Below are positions 11,437 through 23,640 of a stretch of DNA of 64,000 nt, in pieces; the stretch's first letter is position 1, and each line of letters opens with the position of its first letter. The translations under genes and the position numbers were made by a program. A model generated the notes under the pieces. The model was given only the letters and a program-made list of their open reading frames with translations. It was not told the DNA's origin and did not search any database. Source of the stretch: Epiperipatus broadwayi (taxonomy: Eukaryota > Onychophora > Udeonychophora > Euonychophora > Peripatidae); assembly GCA_028023455.1 (NCBI GenBank), contig JAQFVV010012531.1, positions 1,738,001 to 1,802,000 of the forward strand, given 5' to 3'.

Positions 11437-12651
11437 CATTAACTTATATCTTACATTTTACTCATCTGTAATTACTTCCTGCATTGAATCTATTAAGAAA
11501 TTGCAATCATTAATCAAAATGTAATCAAATTTTGCTGTATCTTCAAGTTTCTTTTTTTTTTTTCAAAGAAAACTTGTACAATTTTTCTATTTCTGTAAAT
11601 TTCACAAGTCGGTGTCAATTCTCATTTTATTATGTATTTTAGTCACATTTATCCACAATACTTTCATCTTTCAATCTTTTTCCAATTTAATACTAAAATC
11701 TCCCATGACAATTTTAAAATATTGCTTGTTATGATCAAAAGCAGTTAGTACTTTCATACAATAATTTTCTATTTCTTATCACAATAAGAACTTGTTTGGG
11801 GCATAAACTTGAATTATTTGAAACCTATATCTTCATTTAGGTTGGATATTTAATCTTGCCATTATTTCTGTTATGCTATCAATCTCCACAATGTTGTTCT
11901 TTTTATGTATTATAATTCCATTTCACTTGAGTTTTCAATACTTGTGCCTTGATAATCAAGTTCATGTCTACTTTTCAAATCAATTGTTTTTTCATCTTCC
12001 AATTTTATAAAATCCAATAATGGTGCTAATTGCAGTTTTCTGAAATAACATAATGTAAGCTGTGCATCACTATATTATCTATATAAACAATCAAGATGGA
12101 TTATTTTTAAACTTTATTGACTTTTGTCTTCTACTCACAAAATAAATTTTCTTTTCAATTTAATTTTTTTTTTTTTGAATAAATTTATGCATATATAGAA
12201 TTATGTGATAGTAGCAGAAATAGAATCATAGGTTTGAATTTTTTTGAAAGTTTGCGAAAAAGAAAATTATTGTCATGCCTTGCATATTGTGCATCAGTTA
12301 TATCCCCCCCTCCCCCCAAAAAAAATTAGATGAAAATAATTAAATTCAAATATAACTTGAAAGTAGTTGGTACAAATCAGTAAAGTAGAACAATAATCAG
12401 TTCTGATTGTTCATATGTTGTTGCATGTAAAAGCTTTTAAGAGATAGTCATATCATTCTGAATATGTGCACTGCTTGTACTAGTGTAAATGTCATTCTAG
12501 AAAGATCTTACTTTTGAATGAAGCTAAAGTTTGCATAAAACAAATCTCAATCAAAGATTTATTTCAGTAAATAGTGTCTTAAGATTTTTTTTTTTATGTT
12601 TATAAAATCTTAAACTGTGAATTTAAGATTTTTTATGTTTCTGTTATTAAT

Positions 12652-13103
12652 ATTTACTAAGGCTGTAACCTCAAGAATGTGTGCGTAAAAATGCGATAGT
12701 AGGGACCTCTACAGGTCTTAACCACAAGCTTACGTTTTGGAAGAAAAGAGGGGACCCTCTTTACTTCAACCTACTTTCTATATAAATAGGTGAAGCTGAA
12801 ACAATTAGATCTGAGAGCATGAAGCTATTCAATACTTCACTGATTAAGTCCACATTTCTTATTACACATTAATACTCATGAAATCTTTCGATTTACAACG
12901 AGTCAATGGAAAGATCTTATAGTTAGAAATCTATTACGATAATTTAAAGTTGTAATTATAAATTTATTTAAACGCACATTGATTACGTAAGTAATATTTA
13001 CTAAGGCTGTAACCTCAAGAATGTGCACGTAAAAATGCGATAGTAGGGACCTCTACAGGTCTTAACCACAAGCTTACATTTTGGAAGAAAAGAGGGGAAC
13101 CTT
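12652..13103 (+). repeat. 348-bp tandem unit, one full and one partial copy
   Basis: The segment starting AATATTTACTAAGGCTGTAA at about 12649 recurs at about 12997, nearly identical for 105 bases before the second copy ends at 13103. The unit holds TATATAAATAGG near 12779. TGTAAC near the start recalls the first bases of many LTRs, so an LTR fragment is one reading. A retrozyme-like dimer is another, though I found no hammerhead core. Confidence 0.7.
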
Positions 13104-13149
13104 ATTTATATATATAAAATATACAAATATATAATTGTATTATGTATTA

Positions 13150-13250
13150 ACCCCTCCTTTTAAAACAAGATGCATCATCATCATCATGTTCAGTCATTAT
13201 TGAACCCCTGCAGAATGAAGTTCTGTCCAAGTTTGAACCAATTTTTAAAA
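13150..13250 (-). mobile_element. 3'-end fragment of RTE retrotransposon
   Basis: TCATCATCATCATG at about 13155 is followed by diverged sequence matching the 3' terminus of the RTE copies (CCTGCAGAATGAAG). Only about 90 bases remain. A heavily 5'-truncated insertion is typical for LINEs. Confidence 0.65.
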
Positions 13251-13392
13251 TACCTAACTTTTCATTTCTATATCATTCCATGTGTAATATTTATATATAA
13301 AATGAAACAGCTCTGTTAACTGTTACTTTTAACTCTGAAAGTAAAATATCAGTTTCAATGTTTTTTTTAAAATTATAGCTATGTTTCAAAGA

Positions 13393-13415
13393 GAATAATA
13401 ATAATAATAATAATA
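13393..13415 (+). repeat. (AAT)n microsatellite
   Basis: About seven AAT repeats. Confidence 0.85.
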
Positions 13416-13809
13416 TAAAATTAGAGTTATGATGATAACATGAAATCTATTTTTAATTCAACTGTTTACACATGGTTGATTACACTGACTTTTAATTCAT
13501 AAAAATGCCATTGATTTGAATATCAGCATATCCAGATTGCTGAATCATCTGACTAAATAAACTATTCATGATGATCAGTCCATGTTATGAATTAATTTTA
13601 TAATAACAGATTAATTTATTGAGTCAAAAAATTCTTATTTGTATAAAGTTTGAGCATTGTTTACTATTCCTACTAAAATGTGTAGTAAATCAAAAATAAA
13701 AATTTTCTTTTTTTTAGTGATATTGATACAATAACATTCTATAACAAAGAATAAAGATTTTTCTTTAAACTTTGCTAATCTAACATTTAAGCATAAGCAG
13801 TTTATATGT

Positions 13810-14500
13810 ACAGAGCTGGTTCAAAAGTATTATCACACATTCTTATGGTCATTAATATTTTATTCATTTTGGGTATTTTTGTTTTTATATTTAACTAATT
13901 ATTCATGCTAGTATGAAGAATGGTGTTAGCAAATTTCCATATATGTATAAACACATACAATAACAATCTCCCACTCCTAATACAGGTTTTGAAATAGTAA
14001 AAAAATTGAGTATCTGGATTTCTTCATAATCAATAATAGTCCACGTGATCAGGAAATATGCAGAATTGTGATAACAAGGTCTAAAATATAGAAAGATGCA
14101 AATATTTCAAAAACCTCAAATTGATTGATCAATTATCTGATTTTTCCAATTAAAATTTATGCAGATGAAATTTGGACACTCAATGGGGAGTTTTTGGAAA
14201 ATGCTTCTAATTTCCTATTCTTAACTTAAGATTAATATATCTATTTTAGAAGAATTTAAAATCAACAAGAGACTATTTGTGCTAATAAAGAGATATATAA
14301 TGGCATCATTTTAAGTATATAGTGAGAAGTCTACACTATAGAAAAGTTTGTCATAGAGGGAGAAGGAAAAGGTTATCTCCATGTGATATTTCCAATGTGA
14401 AAAACATCAGATTAGGCAAGTTATTGGCTCTGAATCTTATGTGGTTCAAGTTCTACATATGATACCATTATAACCTTTCAGGAAGTACAGATTGAGATGA
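13810..14500 (+). pseudogene. possible highly decayed mariner/Tc1-type transposase remnant
   Basis: A terminal-repeat-like CAGAGCTGGTTCAAAAGTAT lies at about 13811. The reading near 14163-14200 gives ADEIWTLNGEF, resembling the DEK-F block before the second catalytic Asp of mariner-like transposases. Around 14340-14390 RGRRRKRLSP resembles the linker of Tc1-type DNA-binding domains. These appear in the wrong order for one element and are full of stops, so this may be two fragments or chance similarity. Confidence 0.22.
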
Positions 14501-15187
14501 TAATGATAACACACACAGAAGAGGTGAAAGGACAAAATAAGATTTCCTATGATGCATTTATTCATATGGTATGGGCACTTGCTTGATAATTATGGAAATG
14601 AAATTATATAACAAATGATTGATGTTTATAACAATATGAAGATATTTCTCATGGAGAAATTAGTTCTTTGAGAGATATCACTGAAAAATAAACTTCTCAT
14701 TTATTGTTCAATAATGACATTCAGATGATCATTAATATTTAAAGTGAGCAATTGGAAGAATTCATGAGAAATGAACTTATGAGTTAGAACACATCATTTT
14801 GGAAGATATCTTACATGATTTAGTGCAGTAATAGAGTGGCAAATTTAAAAGCTAAATATGGAATGATTGAATTTTATTTTTATCTTAGAGCATGGTAATG
14901 CTGCTTGTAAATAATGTTTGCACTAGGAAATGAATCTGGTCCTCTTAAAATTTAAACAGTCATCATCTGTGTTCACTATCACAGTTAAATTTTTGGCCCC
15001 TACACAAAATTTCAAAAAAGGCAAGTAATATATTCTGTAATACCTTTTTTGAATATACATATACAACGAAAAGACCATTTCTATTGTTTTTGGATTGCTG
15101 GTCTATAGCTATGCCATTGGCTGTGATGCATTGGTGTAAGATAATGACTAAATTAAGAGAATATTGCGCTGTTGTTGTATAAATCAT

Positions 15188-17195
15188 AGCAGTTTTTGCT
15201 ATTACTAATAGGTTTGATGATTGATATATATATATATAAAACTTTACTGTGATTCGATAAAGTGTATGATGATTTGTCTAACCTAATGACGTATTATCTA
15301 TACTTTCATTCATATTCTAGCAACATTCATGACAATACTTGTGCGCAGGTATTTTAAATGGCATCCTGAAACTTCATAGATATCATAAAATCCAAAATTT
15401 AAATTTGATAAAAAGTTTTTTATGATTTTTATCCTGATTGAGAATTCCACAATGTATTAGTATCTTAGGCCCAAAAAATTTAACGTCTTGATGATAATAT
15501 CACTTACTTATCATATCATGTAAAATAGAAACTAATAGTTGTGAAATGACAATTCTCTGTTGAATATTTTATAGTCACTGGAATATTTTTGACGTGTTGA
15601 TCTCTGCAATGATTTAATTCATTGTGTGCCTATGGTTTTTATAACAGTTCATAATAATATTTGTTAATCTGTCTCAGTAAGCATTAGTTTCTGATCAAGT
15701 GTGAATACTGTGTTAACACATCCCTAAATTAGTTTTAAAATAATATTGTGTCAGCTTGTACCTAAAATTTGTGGGGATACTGGTTCAGAAAAATTTTAAC
15801 CATTGTTTAATATTGTATAAAACAAAACAAACGTAAAAATAAAATTTATATGTAAACTTGATGTGATTGATATTTTACCTTAGAAAGAAATATGCAAATA
15901 AACATTGAATTAAACACATTTTCAATCTTCTAAAAAAGAAAAAAAATTTTTTTACCTCAATATTACATAATCTTCCAATTGGGATAAACTTGTTACTGAA
16001 AATCTTATTTTAGCTGCTATCATAATTTAAGGTTTTTAAACTATGCTGTGATGTCATTTAAAAATGCTGACACAAAGAAATGGACACTTTCACTTCTATT
16101 TTGTGGGCACCATTTGCCCAAAGATTCCATGCTGGTATTATTTCTACTAGATCACAAAGTTAGAATAATTATTGGCAAATGAATAGGGTTGTAATATTTT
16201 TCTTTTTTATATTGTTACTGTTCAAGCTTGATCCATTCATTAAACATTTAAAAATGAAATCCATTCTTCATGTTTTACTTTCCTGCTTAAGGATTATATC
16301 ATGTACAAGTATAAAGAAAGACTTAAAGAAAAAGAGACACATTAACTCATTCTATTGAATGTTATTGAAAATAAAGTTTCCACACTGATTAAATGACAGT
16401 GCTCTCTCTACCAACATGCATCTTATCTCGGACATTTGCACATTCACGCAACAGCCAAATACTATGTCACTGGAAGTGTAAAACTCATAGTTCATTTATA
16501 CAAGGATTTTTGTAATTTTTTCATGAGCTAGGAGATGGCTACTGACATTAAGCTTGAGGATTATATAATATTCAAGTATAAAAAAAAAAAAAACAGAAAA
16601 AGAGATTCATTATGAAGGTTATAGAGGATGCTGCAGTTCCACAGTGTCTTTGCACAAGCCACCATTGATGTACAATATACGTACAAAATAATGATTGTTA
16701 TATGTCTCTCTTTTTCTCTTTCCATTTATATTTCTATATACAAAATAGCAAAAAATTATTTTCAAATATGAAAACTAAAGTAGTGCTGGTAATAAGAGTA
16801 AGCATGAGCTTAATTTTTGATTTTTATTTAATTTATTGTATAATAGAAATTATGGTTTTAAAGGTGCAGGATTAAAACACAAATGACATCTTAGAAATGA
16901 AAGAATAAAAATTATAGAATAAACTTTGACATATATTGGAATGTGTCAAAGAGCAGTTTAGACAGTGGCATCAGCTTAAAAGAAAGTGTTCTAAGATCTC
17001 TTCGTAATTTCTTTTATGGGCATGGCAATAATATTGGCATCAGCATGGGATTTGGGCTTTTCATCATCAGATTTTCAATGGTATGGATGGCTGAAGAGTT
17101 GGAGGTTGGAGTGGATTGAAGCCTGTATTAAAGTATGAAGATTTGCTATCTTAATATAAACTGATCACTGATTATATATATGTGTAGGAGATGAT
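15188..17195. other. AT-rich stretch with a weak direct repeat
   Basis: No gene is recognised. The segments at about 16289-16345 and 16552-16620 resemble each other (AGGATTATAT...CAAGTATAAA, then an A-rich tract with AGAAAAAGAGA), spaced about 263 bases. This may be an old tandem dimer. Confidence 0.3.
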
Positions 17196-17199
17196 AATC

Positions 17200-17243
17200 T
17201 GGATCAACTGATAAGTGCTGGTTTAGCATGAAATATTTTTATT
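17200..17243 (+). ncRNA. damaged hammerhead motif, family B
   Basis: CTGATAA (17208-17214; the conserved G8 is A), helix II GTGCTGGTTTAGCAT (17215-17229) and GAAA (17230-17233) closely match the core at 34052-34105. The helix III palindrome has decayed to ATATTT. It is probably inactive, but it preserves the GAAA that the 34-kb copy has lost. Confidence 0.5.
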
Positions 17244-17284
17244 GGTGTTTATTTATCATTTCTACATTATGTGATCATGTGTAT

Positions 17285-17345
17285 CGGTGGTATGAGATAG
17301 TATGGATAGTTGAAGGATGCTTGAAAGTCTGAGTTCAAATCCCCT
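17285..17345 (+). repeat. tRNA-like SINE remnant
   Basis: GAGTTCAAATCCC resembles a B box (GGTTCGANNCC) and a degenerate A-box region lies about 45 bases upstream. The tail is T-rich. It is old and much diverged. Confidence 0.3.
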
Positions 17346-18629
17346 ATATTTTTTTATCAATTTTGAAACATTCATAATTAAAGATATCAACAATTAATCA
17401 TTTTTAAATTCCGGCTTATGGTACAAATTTTAATTTTCTGTTTTCTATTACGTAATATCCCCTCTTGTCTGCAGAAAGTAAATTTCATTTATGAATGCTC
17501 TGTAACTTTTTTTACCTTGCCTGCTATTGAATGTATTATTGGAAAGAAGCACTCTGATCGATTGCAGATGTAAAGTAAATAAATGGTAAACAGACATCTT
17601 ACAAATATATTTTATGATCAATTTGAATATTGTTTTCATGAGATAGACAAAAATCTGTTGACGTTGTAAAAATATAGTTTGTAAAAGTATAGTTTGCTAT
17701 AAAGATTAAAACATCGTGATTCAAATAACCTAATCCAGTGTGTAATGTATGTGAACGTATTTTTATTCACTGATTAGTTTGTATAATTTTTCATTATATG
17801 TATATATCTTTTCGAAATTTAGAATGATCATTTACAAATGATTTATAATAATAATGGTACCATGAAAGGCCTTACACTTACAAATAGTCTTAGTTAATAA
17901 TTAAGTCCATATTATGCAGTTTTAAATGAATTTTATGTATATTATTTCATATAAATTATTAGAAATCAAATTTATAATCGAACCATTTCTATGTTTAAAT
18001 AAAAAATCTCATCCAATACTAAATTTCAGTTTTTTTCCCCCCTAGTAAAGCTTTATATTTTAATGTACACTCAGTTTGTCTTATTGTTAGTAAATATCTC
18101 ATTTTTACTGTTCACCTTAGAACAAACACAAGCCAATAAAACCTAGCTTTTTATTTGCCTCCAAATTTTTCCCTAAGCCAACAAATAGCAATTTCATTTA
18201 CAAACTGGTCATGCTTGACTGCCCTTGGCCTCTGCCTTCAATGACAAAACACAATAGCTATCTGCTGAGAATTTAAATTTCTTTATTGCACAATTTTTCA
18301 TTCTTTTTTAAATAAATATTTTGATTCTTATCTGTGTGACAACAGCCAGATCTGAGCAAAGATTTAATATTCTCCTTTAGTATTCAGCTCGTGAATGTGA
18401 ACAAAAACATGTCAATAAAATATTATTAACAAATAGGAAACATGTTGTATTTTAACTGAATGAATGAATATATATATATGAGTGAATGAATGACATTTCA
18501 ATTATTTTGATTCAAGAAATGGCTCTCGAAGGTTAGAGTATTGGTGAGAGTGGGGACTCACAATCTAAAAGTTTTTGATCTGTTTTGTTAATTAATTCGT
18601 ATTGTTGCCCTGCATCGTTTGGTACATTG

Positions 18630-18705
18630 ATGGAGTAATGGACTTGAGAGCTAAAATTCTGCTCCGTCGTTTGTGGTGCTCGAATGTTATATGACTTGAT
18701 ATTTC
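18630..18705 (+). repeat. tRNA-derived SINE remnant (family T2)
   Basis: GGAGTAATGGACTTGAGAGC followed by GTGGTGCTCGAATG resembles, in the same order, the reverse complements at 53285-53395, 54598-54700 and 41690-41805. It has a tRNA-like head and a shared tail starting GTGCTCGAA. Confidence 0.35.
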
Positions 18706-20244
18706 AAGTGACAAACCTAATTACTCAATATAATTGCTGAACTCATTTTGTCATTTTGATGCTGAAATGTCATTTGATCTCTTGATGTAGTTTATGACAT
18801 CTAAAATCAGTTCTCAAATGACTAAAGTAAAAAACCCTTAATTTAAAATAGGCTGAAAATTTTGTCAGTTTATTACTCAAACATTAGTTCTCTTGACGTG
18901 CGTTAGTGCAAAGTCATAGTGTTGGAACAAAGGATTAATTACTAGGGGAAAAAACCCCAACCATGACGTTTCCTTGATTTGCTATTTCTTAACAATTTTG
19001 ATTCATAGGAATAGTATATGTATGTTAATGGATAGGTAAGTACAACTATCGTTCTCTTTAACGTTTAAATAAGCACTTCCAGCTCTCAAACTATATTTGT
19101 CTCAGTTAAAGCTAACTACTGGCCTCCTCAGATATGCTGGCGTTCAAACATCTTTTCATTTGCAATCATAGGTGATAAATGAACAGATCTTTCATTAATC
19201 CACGACAAAAAAGACTTGAAAAACATAGTTCTGATGTATAAAGATACACAGATATAATTAAGTGTATGTGTGTAATACTTACAAGAACAATACAATTATA
19301 TAATAAGAAATGGGGTTAATGGTATAATGGTAGCAGTAACTATATGGTAATATTTTTCACATTATGAAGCATATGCAACATGATTATAAATAGAAGAAAA
19401 AGATGAAGGTAGGAAAAATAAATATCTTCAGCATGAATACGTTTTTCTACTTTTATATAAACTAAACTTTTTTAAATCTAATCAAGACAAATATTTTTAC
19501 AGATTAGAAATCTTAACCGACTGATCTGAAGGACTGTACATAAAAAGTAAATTATATATACAATAAATCTGATATTAAATATTTTTTATGCAACAGTGAT
19601 AACAAGTTTCTTTGAGTGAATAAGATAGAAATGAAACTATTAATAGACACTCGAGATAAGATAAAGAACTCTTTACAAAGAGCGAAACTGTTTAATTAAG
19701 AAAAACTCTTCAGGTTCTAAATAAACTGCTGTGATAAAAATATAACTACTTAACTATCAACTTACTGTAATTTAATCATCTATTGTTTCATTAATTTTCA
19801 AATTCAGTATATAGTAGCTGATTCTCTCCAAAATAATAATTCTTTATCAAGTATATGTCTAATTAGTGTTTTAATTTCTCGTCTTAAAAAGAAAAAAAGT
19901 ATTAATTTTCAGAGAAAATAAAAACTCTATTCCATTAGCCATTATTGAAACATACAAATAAAGACAAAAAGGCAAATGACATAAAGTTACTTTTCTGGCT
20001 GATCATCACTGTTTAGTTGATCCAGGTATATTTACAGTACTTTGCTGTAGTAGAGTAATAGCTGAGAAGTAAATGTTTTCAGATTTACAAGTTTTGTGTT
20101 TGACCTGCCACTGGGATGTCCAAATGTTAAACATGATCTTCCCAACTAATCATACTTATTATTATTTTTATGGACAATTGTATAATATACCCCACTAAAC
20201 ATGGAAAAGTTATTTTCCAACGAAACTTGAGAGATGGGATGGAA

Positions 20245-20325
20245 AGTCCTTATAGTATACTTGACACATTTGCCTACCATGTCTATAACTTGGGTTTGAA
20301 TCCAGATTGTGCAAAACTGAACATT
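20245..20325 (+). repeat. tRNA-derived SINE remnant (Gly-like head)
   Basis: A good B box, GGGTTTGAATCC, lies near 20292. ATTTGCCTACCATG before it resembles the anticodon arm of tRNA-Gly(GCC), and a weak A-box region lies before that. Related to the copy at 21903-21985. It is not a functional tRNA: the acceptor stem does not pair. Confidence 0.45.
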
Positions 20326-20359
20326 TTAATATAATCAAATTTTAAGATTTCTTTTTCAG

Positions 20360-20421
20360 ATGGCCAGTATATAACCAAATCAGCTAATCCTAAAAATATT
20401 GGTCAGGAAGTGGAAAGTTTG
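20360..20421 (+). CDS. internal coding exon candidate (62 bp)
   Basis: CTTTTTCAG (20351-20359) is a strong acceptor and GTGAGT starts at 20422. Between them only one frame is open. It starts with two bases of a split codon and continues GQYITKSANPKNIGQEVESL, ending on a codon boundary. The composition looks protein-like and not AT-biased. The family was not recognised. The next exon candidate on this strand, at 52723, also starts mid-codon, so they cannot be joined directly; any shared transcript needs at least one more exon between. Confidence 0.5.
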
Positions 20422-21902
20422 GTGAGTAATGCCTGCTTCACTATTATGATATTGGTTTACCATTTTAAGGCTATTTTACTGATCATCATACTGTAAGTAG
20501 ATTCAGGTATAAGTGATTAAATTAAATTCCAAAGTAACACAAACATGAATACTTGTTACTATTCATAATTTTATAATAAAGCCCCATATATTAAATCTTA
20601 TCTATAAGTTCAAAAGTTATACTACTGTGATAAATATGAAGATTACCTCTTAGATGGTATTTAGATGTGTACTATTTTACTTAATCAAAAATATGATTTG
20701 ACCCAGAATGAAATATAGATATTTGCAAACTATTGATTATTAAAACTTTTAAAGTATTTTAAACATACATGTAACTTTCTGATGTCTACTTAATGATTCT
20801 CAAACTGATTTTATTGAGCAATCACAAAGTTTACCAAAGTGTTTCAATATCTTGTGATGCATCATATTAAAGAAGTACTTGTGTTTGAGATATAAAAAAT
20901 TTTAAAAAAAAGTAAATATGAATTTATTGCTTCTGAGTTCAAGAGTTTTATTACTTGTAATGTAGCATTGACATGTGAGTCCATTGGAGTTTAGAATGAA
21001 ACATTGAATAGGAATGCTGATTATTGTCTCATCTGATGTGGCTTTAAACACCTCCCCTTCTCTGAGTAGTCATCCAGTTCTAAAGACATTGAACTCCAGA
21101 TGACAGTTCCTAGATTAATTTCACATTGAACAAAAGAAAAAAAAAACTTTATTTGATCAGTGTATCATTGCATTTAAATAGTCTCAAACAAAAATTTTTT
21201 GAACACCCCTCTTCCAAAAAAAAAAAAAAATAGCAGTAAAAAGATAATGCTCGCCAGGCATTCTGAATGGTGATAGATTATAATTTTTTTAAAATCTTTT
21301 TTTTTACTGTCCACACTTTTTTAGCAATAGTGTTTTTTACTCTCTATGAATATGAAAGTTGGATAGTGAAAAGAAATAAGTAAAGTATTAATGCTTTTGA
21401 ACTGTGGTTCTGATGATTCTATGGCTAACAAGAAAAATAAACAAGTGGTTGATATTTGATTAGATCATACCTATTTTATTTTGCTTATATCATGAATTAA
21501 TCTGAGGGTATAATAATTGAAACAGTTTGAGGTAAAAGAAAAAAAAAAATATAGAGAAGTGAACAGACTTCATATCTCAATAATGAACTTACCTTTGAGC
21601 AGTCTGACAAACCAAGCAGATAATAAATAAATGAATAATTGATTGGTTTGTCATTCAGGTATTTATGATACATTTGGATACTGGAAGTGATAGAGTTTAG
21701 TTGCTTTAACTCTCTAGTTCATCACTATACTAAACTATGCAAGGCAGGTGGAATATTATTTTCAAGAAATTATACTCACAGTATATGATTGTTAGCATCT
21801 AAAAATGGTATGAATAGTAACGTATTTTGGATATCTAGCTAATTTAATTGTGGATTAATTTTCTGAAGGAAAAATTTTATGCTTGTTTGAAATTTGAAGA
21901 AA

Positions 21903-21985
21903 CCTCCAGATTTCAAACCCCATGTCATAGAGATGGCAGGCAAATGCACTGACTGCTATGCTGTAAGGCTCTCATATATTTCACT
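21903..21985 (-). repeat. tRNA-derived SINE remnant (Gly-like head)
   Basis: On the minus strand TAGCAGTCAGTGCATTTGCC is followed by TGCCATC and the B-box-like GGGGTTTGAAATC. It shares the GCATTTGCCT anticodon-arm region with 20245-20325. Confidence 0.4.
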
Positions 21986-22066
21986 ATCCATAAATAAGAA
22001 AAAAAGTATTTTTAGTTTTTTAATTTGAAAAAAAAAATATATGGAGATTTAATATATTTCATTTGT

Positions 22067-22081
22067 CCCCCCCCCCCCCCC
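22067..22081 (+). repeat. poly-C tract
   Basis: An uninterrupted run of about 15 C in very AT-rich DNA. Confidence 0.9.
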
Positions 22082-22579
22082 GAAAAATAGTTTGACAACA
22101 CAGAAGTCATCTTTAATTTTGTATTTAGTAAATAGCAAGTTTAAAGAGTCCTATGAAGTTAATAGTTCTTTCCTCTAGTTTATTTCCCAGCCTGCTTTAT
22201 TTTCTGTCCACAGAGATGACCAAGCAATGTTAGTTTAATCTTAGGAATACTTTAAAAACGATTCTTGATTCGAAGCGTGTGAAGATATATTTTGTATTTT
22301 TGTTTATTTAATTATTAAACATGTAGTTTACTTCGACTTAACCATTTGAAACCAAATTAGAAAATTAATGAGGTTTGAAATTAAAATTGCATTTTTACAC
22401 TCAATAAATGATGCAATTTATGAGTTGAATTTATTGCTGTTGTTTTTATGTGCTCAGACGTTAGAGAGTGAAGACTTTAAAAAAAATGTTGTCGCTAATT
22501 TTGAAAAAATATTTAATAAAATGGAATTGAATCGAGCTAAAATAAAAACATTTCACTGCAATATATAAATGTCAATGAT

Positions 22580-22650
22580 CTTATGGCTTAGCACATACAT
22601 TTGTAATATTACGACCTGAGATTCTAATTCGAGCCTGATAGAACTTGGAA
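22580..22650 (+). repeat. tRNA-like SINE remnant
   Basis: TGGCTTAGCACATACATTTG resembles an A-box region and GAGATTCTAATTCGAGCC a diverged B box, 35-45 bases apart. Confidence 0.3.
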
Positions 22651-22904
22651 ATGAGCACATTTATTTATTTTTTCTTCAGGTAACCAACCCACGATTATAC
22701 ATTTGTTAGTTTATAAATAATATATTCTAAAATTCACCACTCCTATTAGTTGGTTAGGCTGTTGAAGAGACTATTGTTCTACAATTAGCCATTTATTGAT
22801 CGTTTTTTAAAATCTTACTTATATAAGATTCATGAAGTTTATTTTTATTGAACATCAAATAACTGTCATTACTAATAATCAAATGTTAATACCTGCTGCT
22901 TTGT

Positions 22905-22985
22905 GTGGTTTGATATAGTGGTAGAGTTATGGATTCATGAATTAAAGATTCCTGAATGGAAGCTTCACCTTCCTTGTCACTTCCA
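22905..22985 (+). repeat. tRNA-like SINE remnant
   Basis: TATAGTGGTAGAGTTATGG matches an A-box arm well. The B box is poorly kept. A less AT-rich block (23030-23100, with GGACACGGCCGCTGTGTGCG) follows and may be the SINE body. Confidence 0.35.
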
Positions 22986-23104
22986 TTGTTTGAAGGTCAC
23001 CTGAAGCTTTTGAGCATTTTTTGACATTGCTTGGACACGGCCGCTGTGTGCGGGTGTACAAATTGTGCAGGGCATAAAGGCGTTTCATAGAGGTGCCAAG
23101 ATAC

Positions 23105-23640
23105 CAAGATAATTAATAAAATTTATATGAAAATGAAAATGTTTACATTTTAGAATTACTTAATTGTTAGAAATACGTTCTAAATGTAAACATTTTTTAT
23201 TTAAATATGAATGGAATATTTCTTTACTTAAATTTATTGTGACAATTGCTTGAGTTTGAATTATACTACACTTATATACTCTTATCATTGCACTAAACTG
23301 AACAGGCCAATGCTAATTTGTTGTGATAATTAATAAAACTTATATTAGATTTCTGAATCACTTTATTGTTATAAACACATTCTTTTTTATTGGTAGGCTC
23401 CCTATATTAAATATAAATAGAATACTTTTTTTTTAATACTTCTTTATTTAGATATGTTGTAACAATTGCTTTGAGCCTCAAAATTATACTACATATATAT
23501 TCTACCATTAGACAAAAGCAAACCCGTAGGATGGCCTTTTGTCCCTATGATTAATAATATTTACATGTAAATGAAAACTTTTAGATTTCCCAATCACTTG
23601 TATTTAAATATCTAATTTTTACAAAATATAACTCATTACT
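23105..23640 (+). repeat. tandem array of three ~215-235-bp units
   Basis: GATAATTAATAAAA starts units at about 23109 and 23324, and a diverged third starts at about 23550. The first two units share ATTGTTA, an ATATGAATGGAATA-like block and TTGTNACAATTGCTT followed by ATTATACTACA. No ribozyme core or coding sequence was found. Confidence 0.6.

Larger units (their letters stand above)
8911..12060 (-). mobile_element. decayed RTE-type non-LTR retrotransposon, copy 1
   Basis: The 3' end is marked by a (TGATGA)n tail seen on the plus strand as TCATCA repeats at 8911-8928, followed by sequence nearly identical to the full-length copy at 48762-52061. Homology runs through the reverse transcriptase and most of the endonuclease but fades near 12060, so the 5' end is lost. 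About 520 unrelated bases interrupt it at roughly 10919-11436. Confidence 0.85.

Noticed and set aside
14963-15187. 74-codon minus-strand frame
   Set aside because: No recognisable motif, no splice or start context; length is within chance for this composition.
20245-20325. Functional tRNA gene
   Set aside because: Only A- and B-box-like elements remain; acceptor and D stems do not pair, and relatives at 21903 show it is a SINE family.
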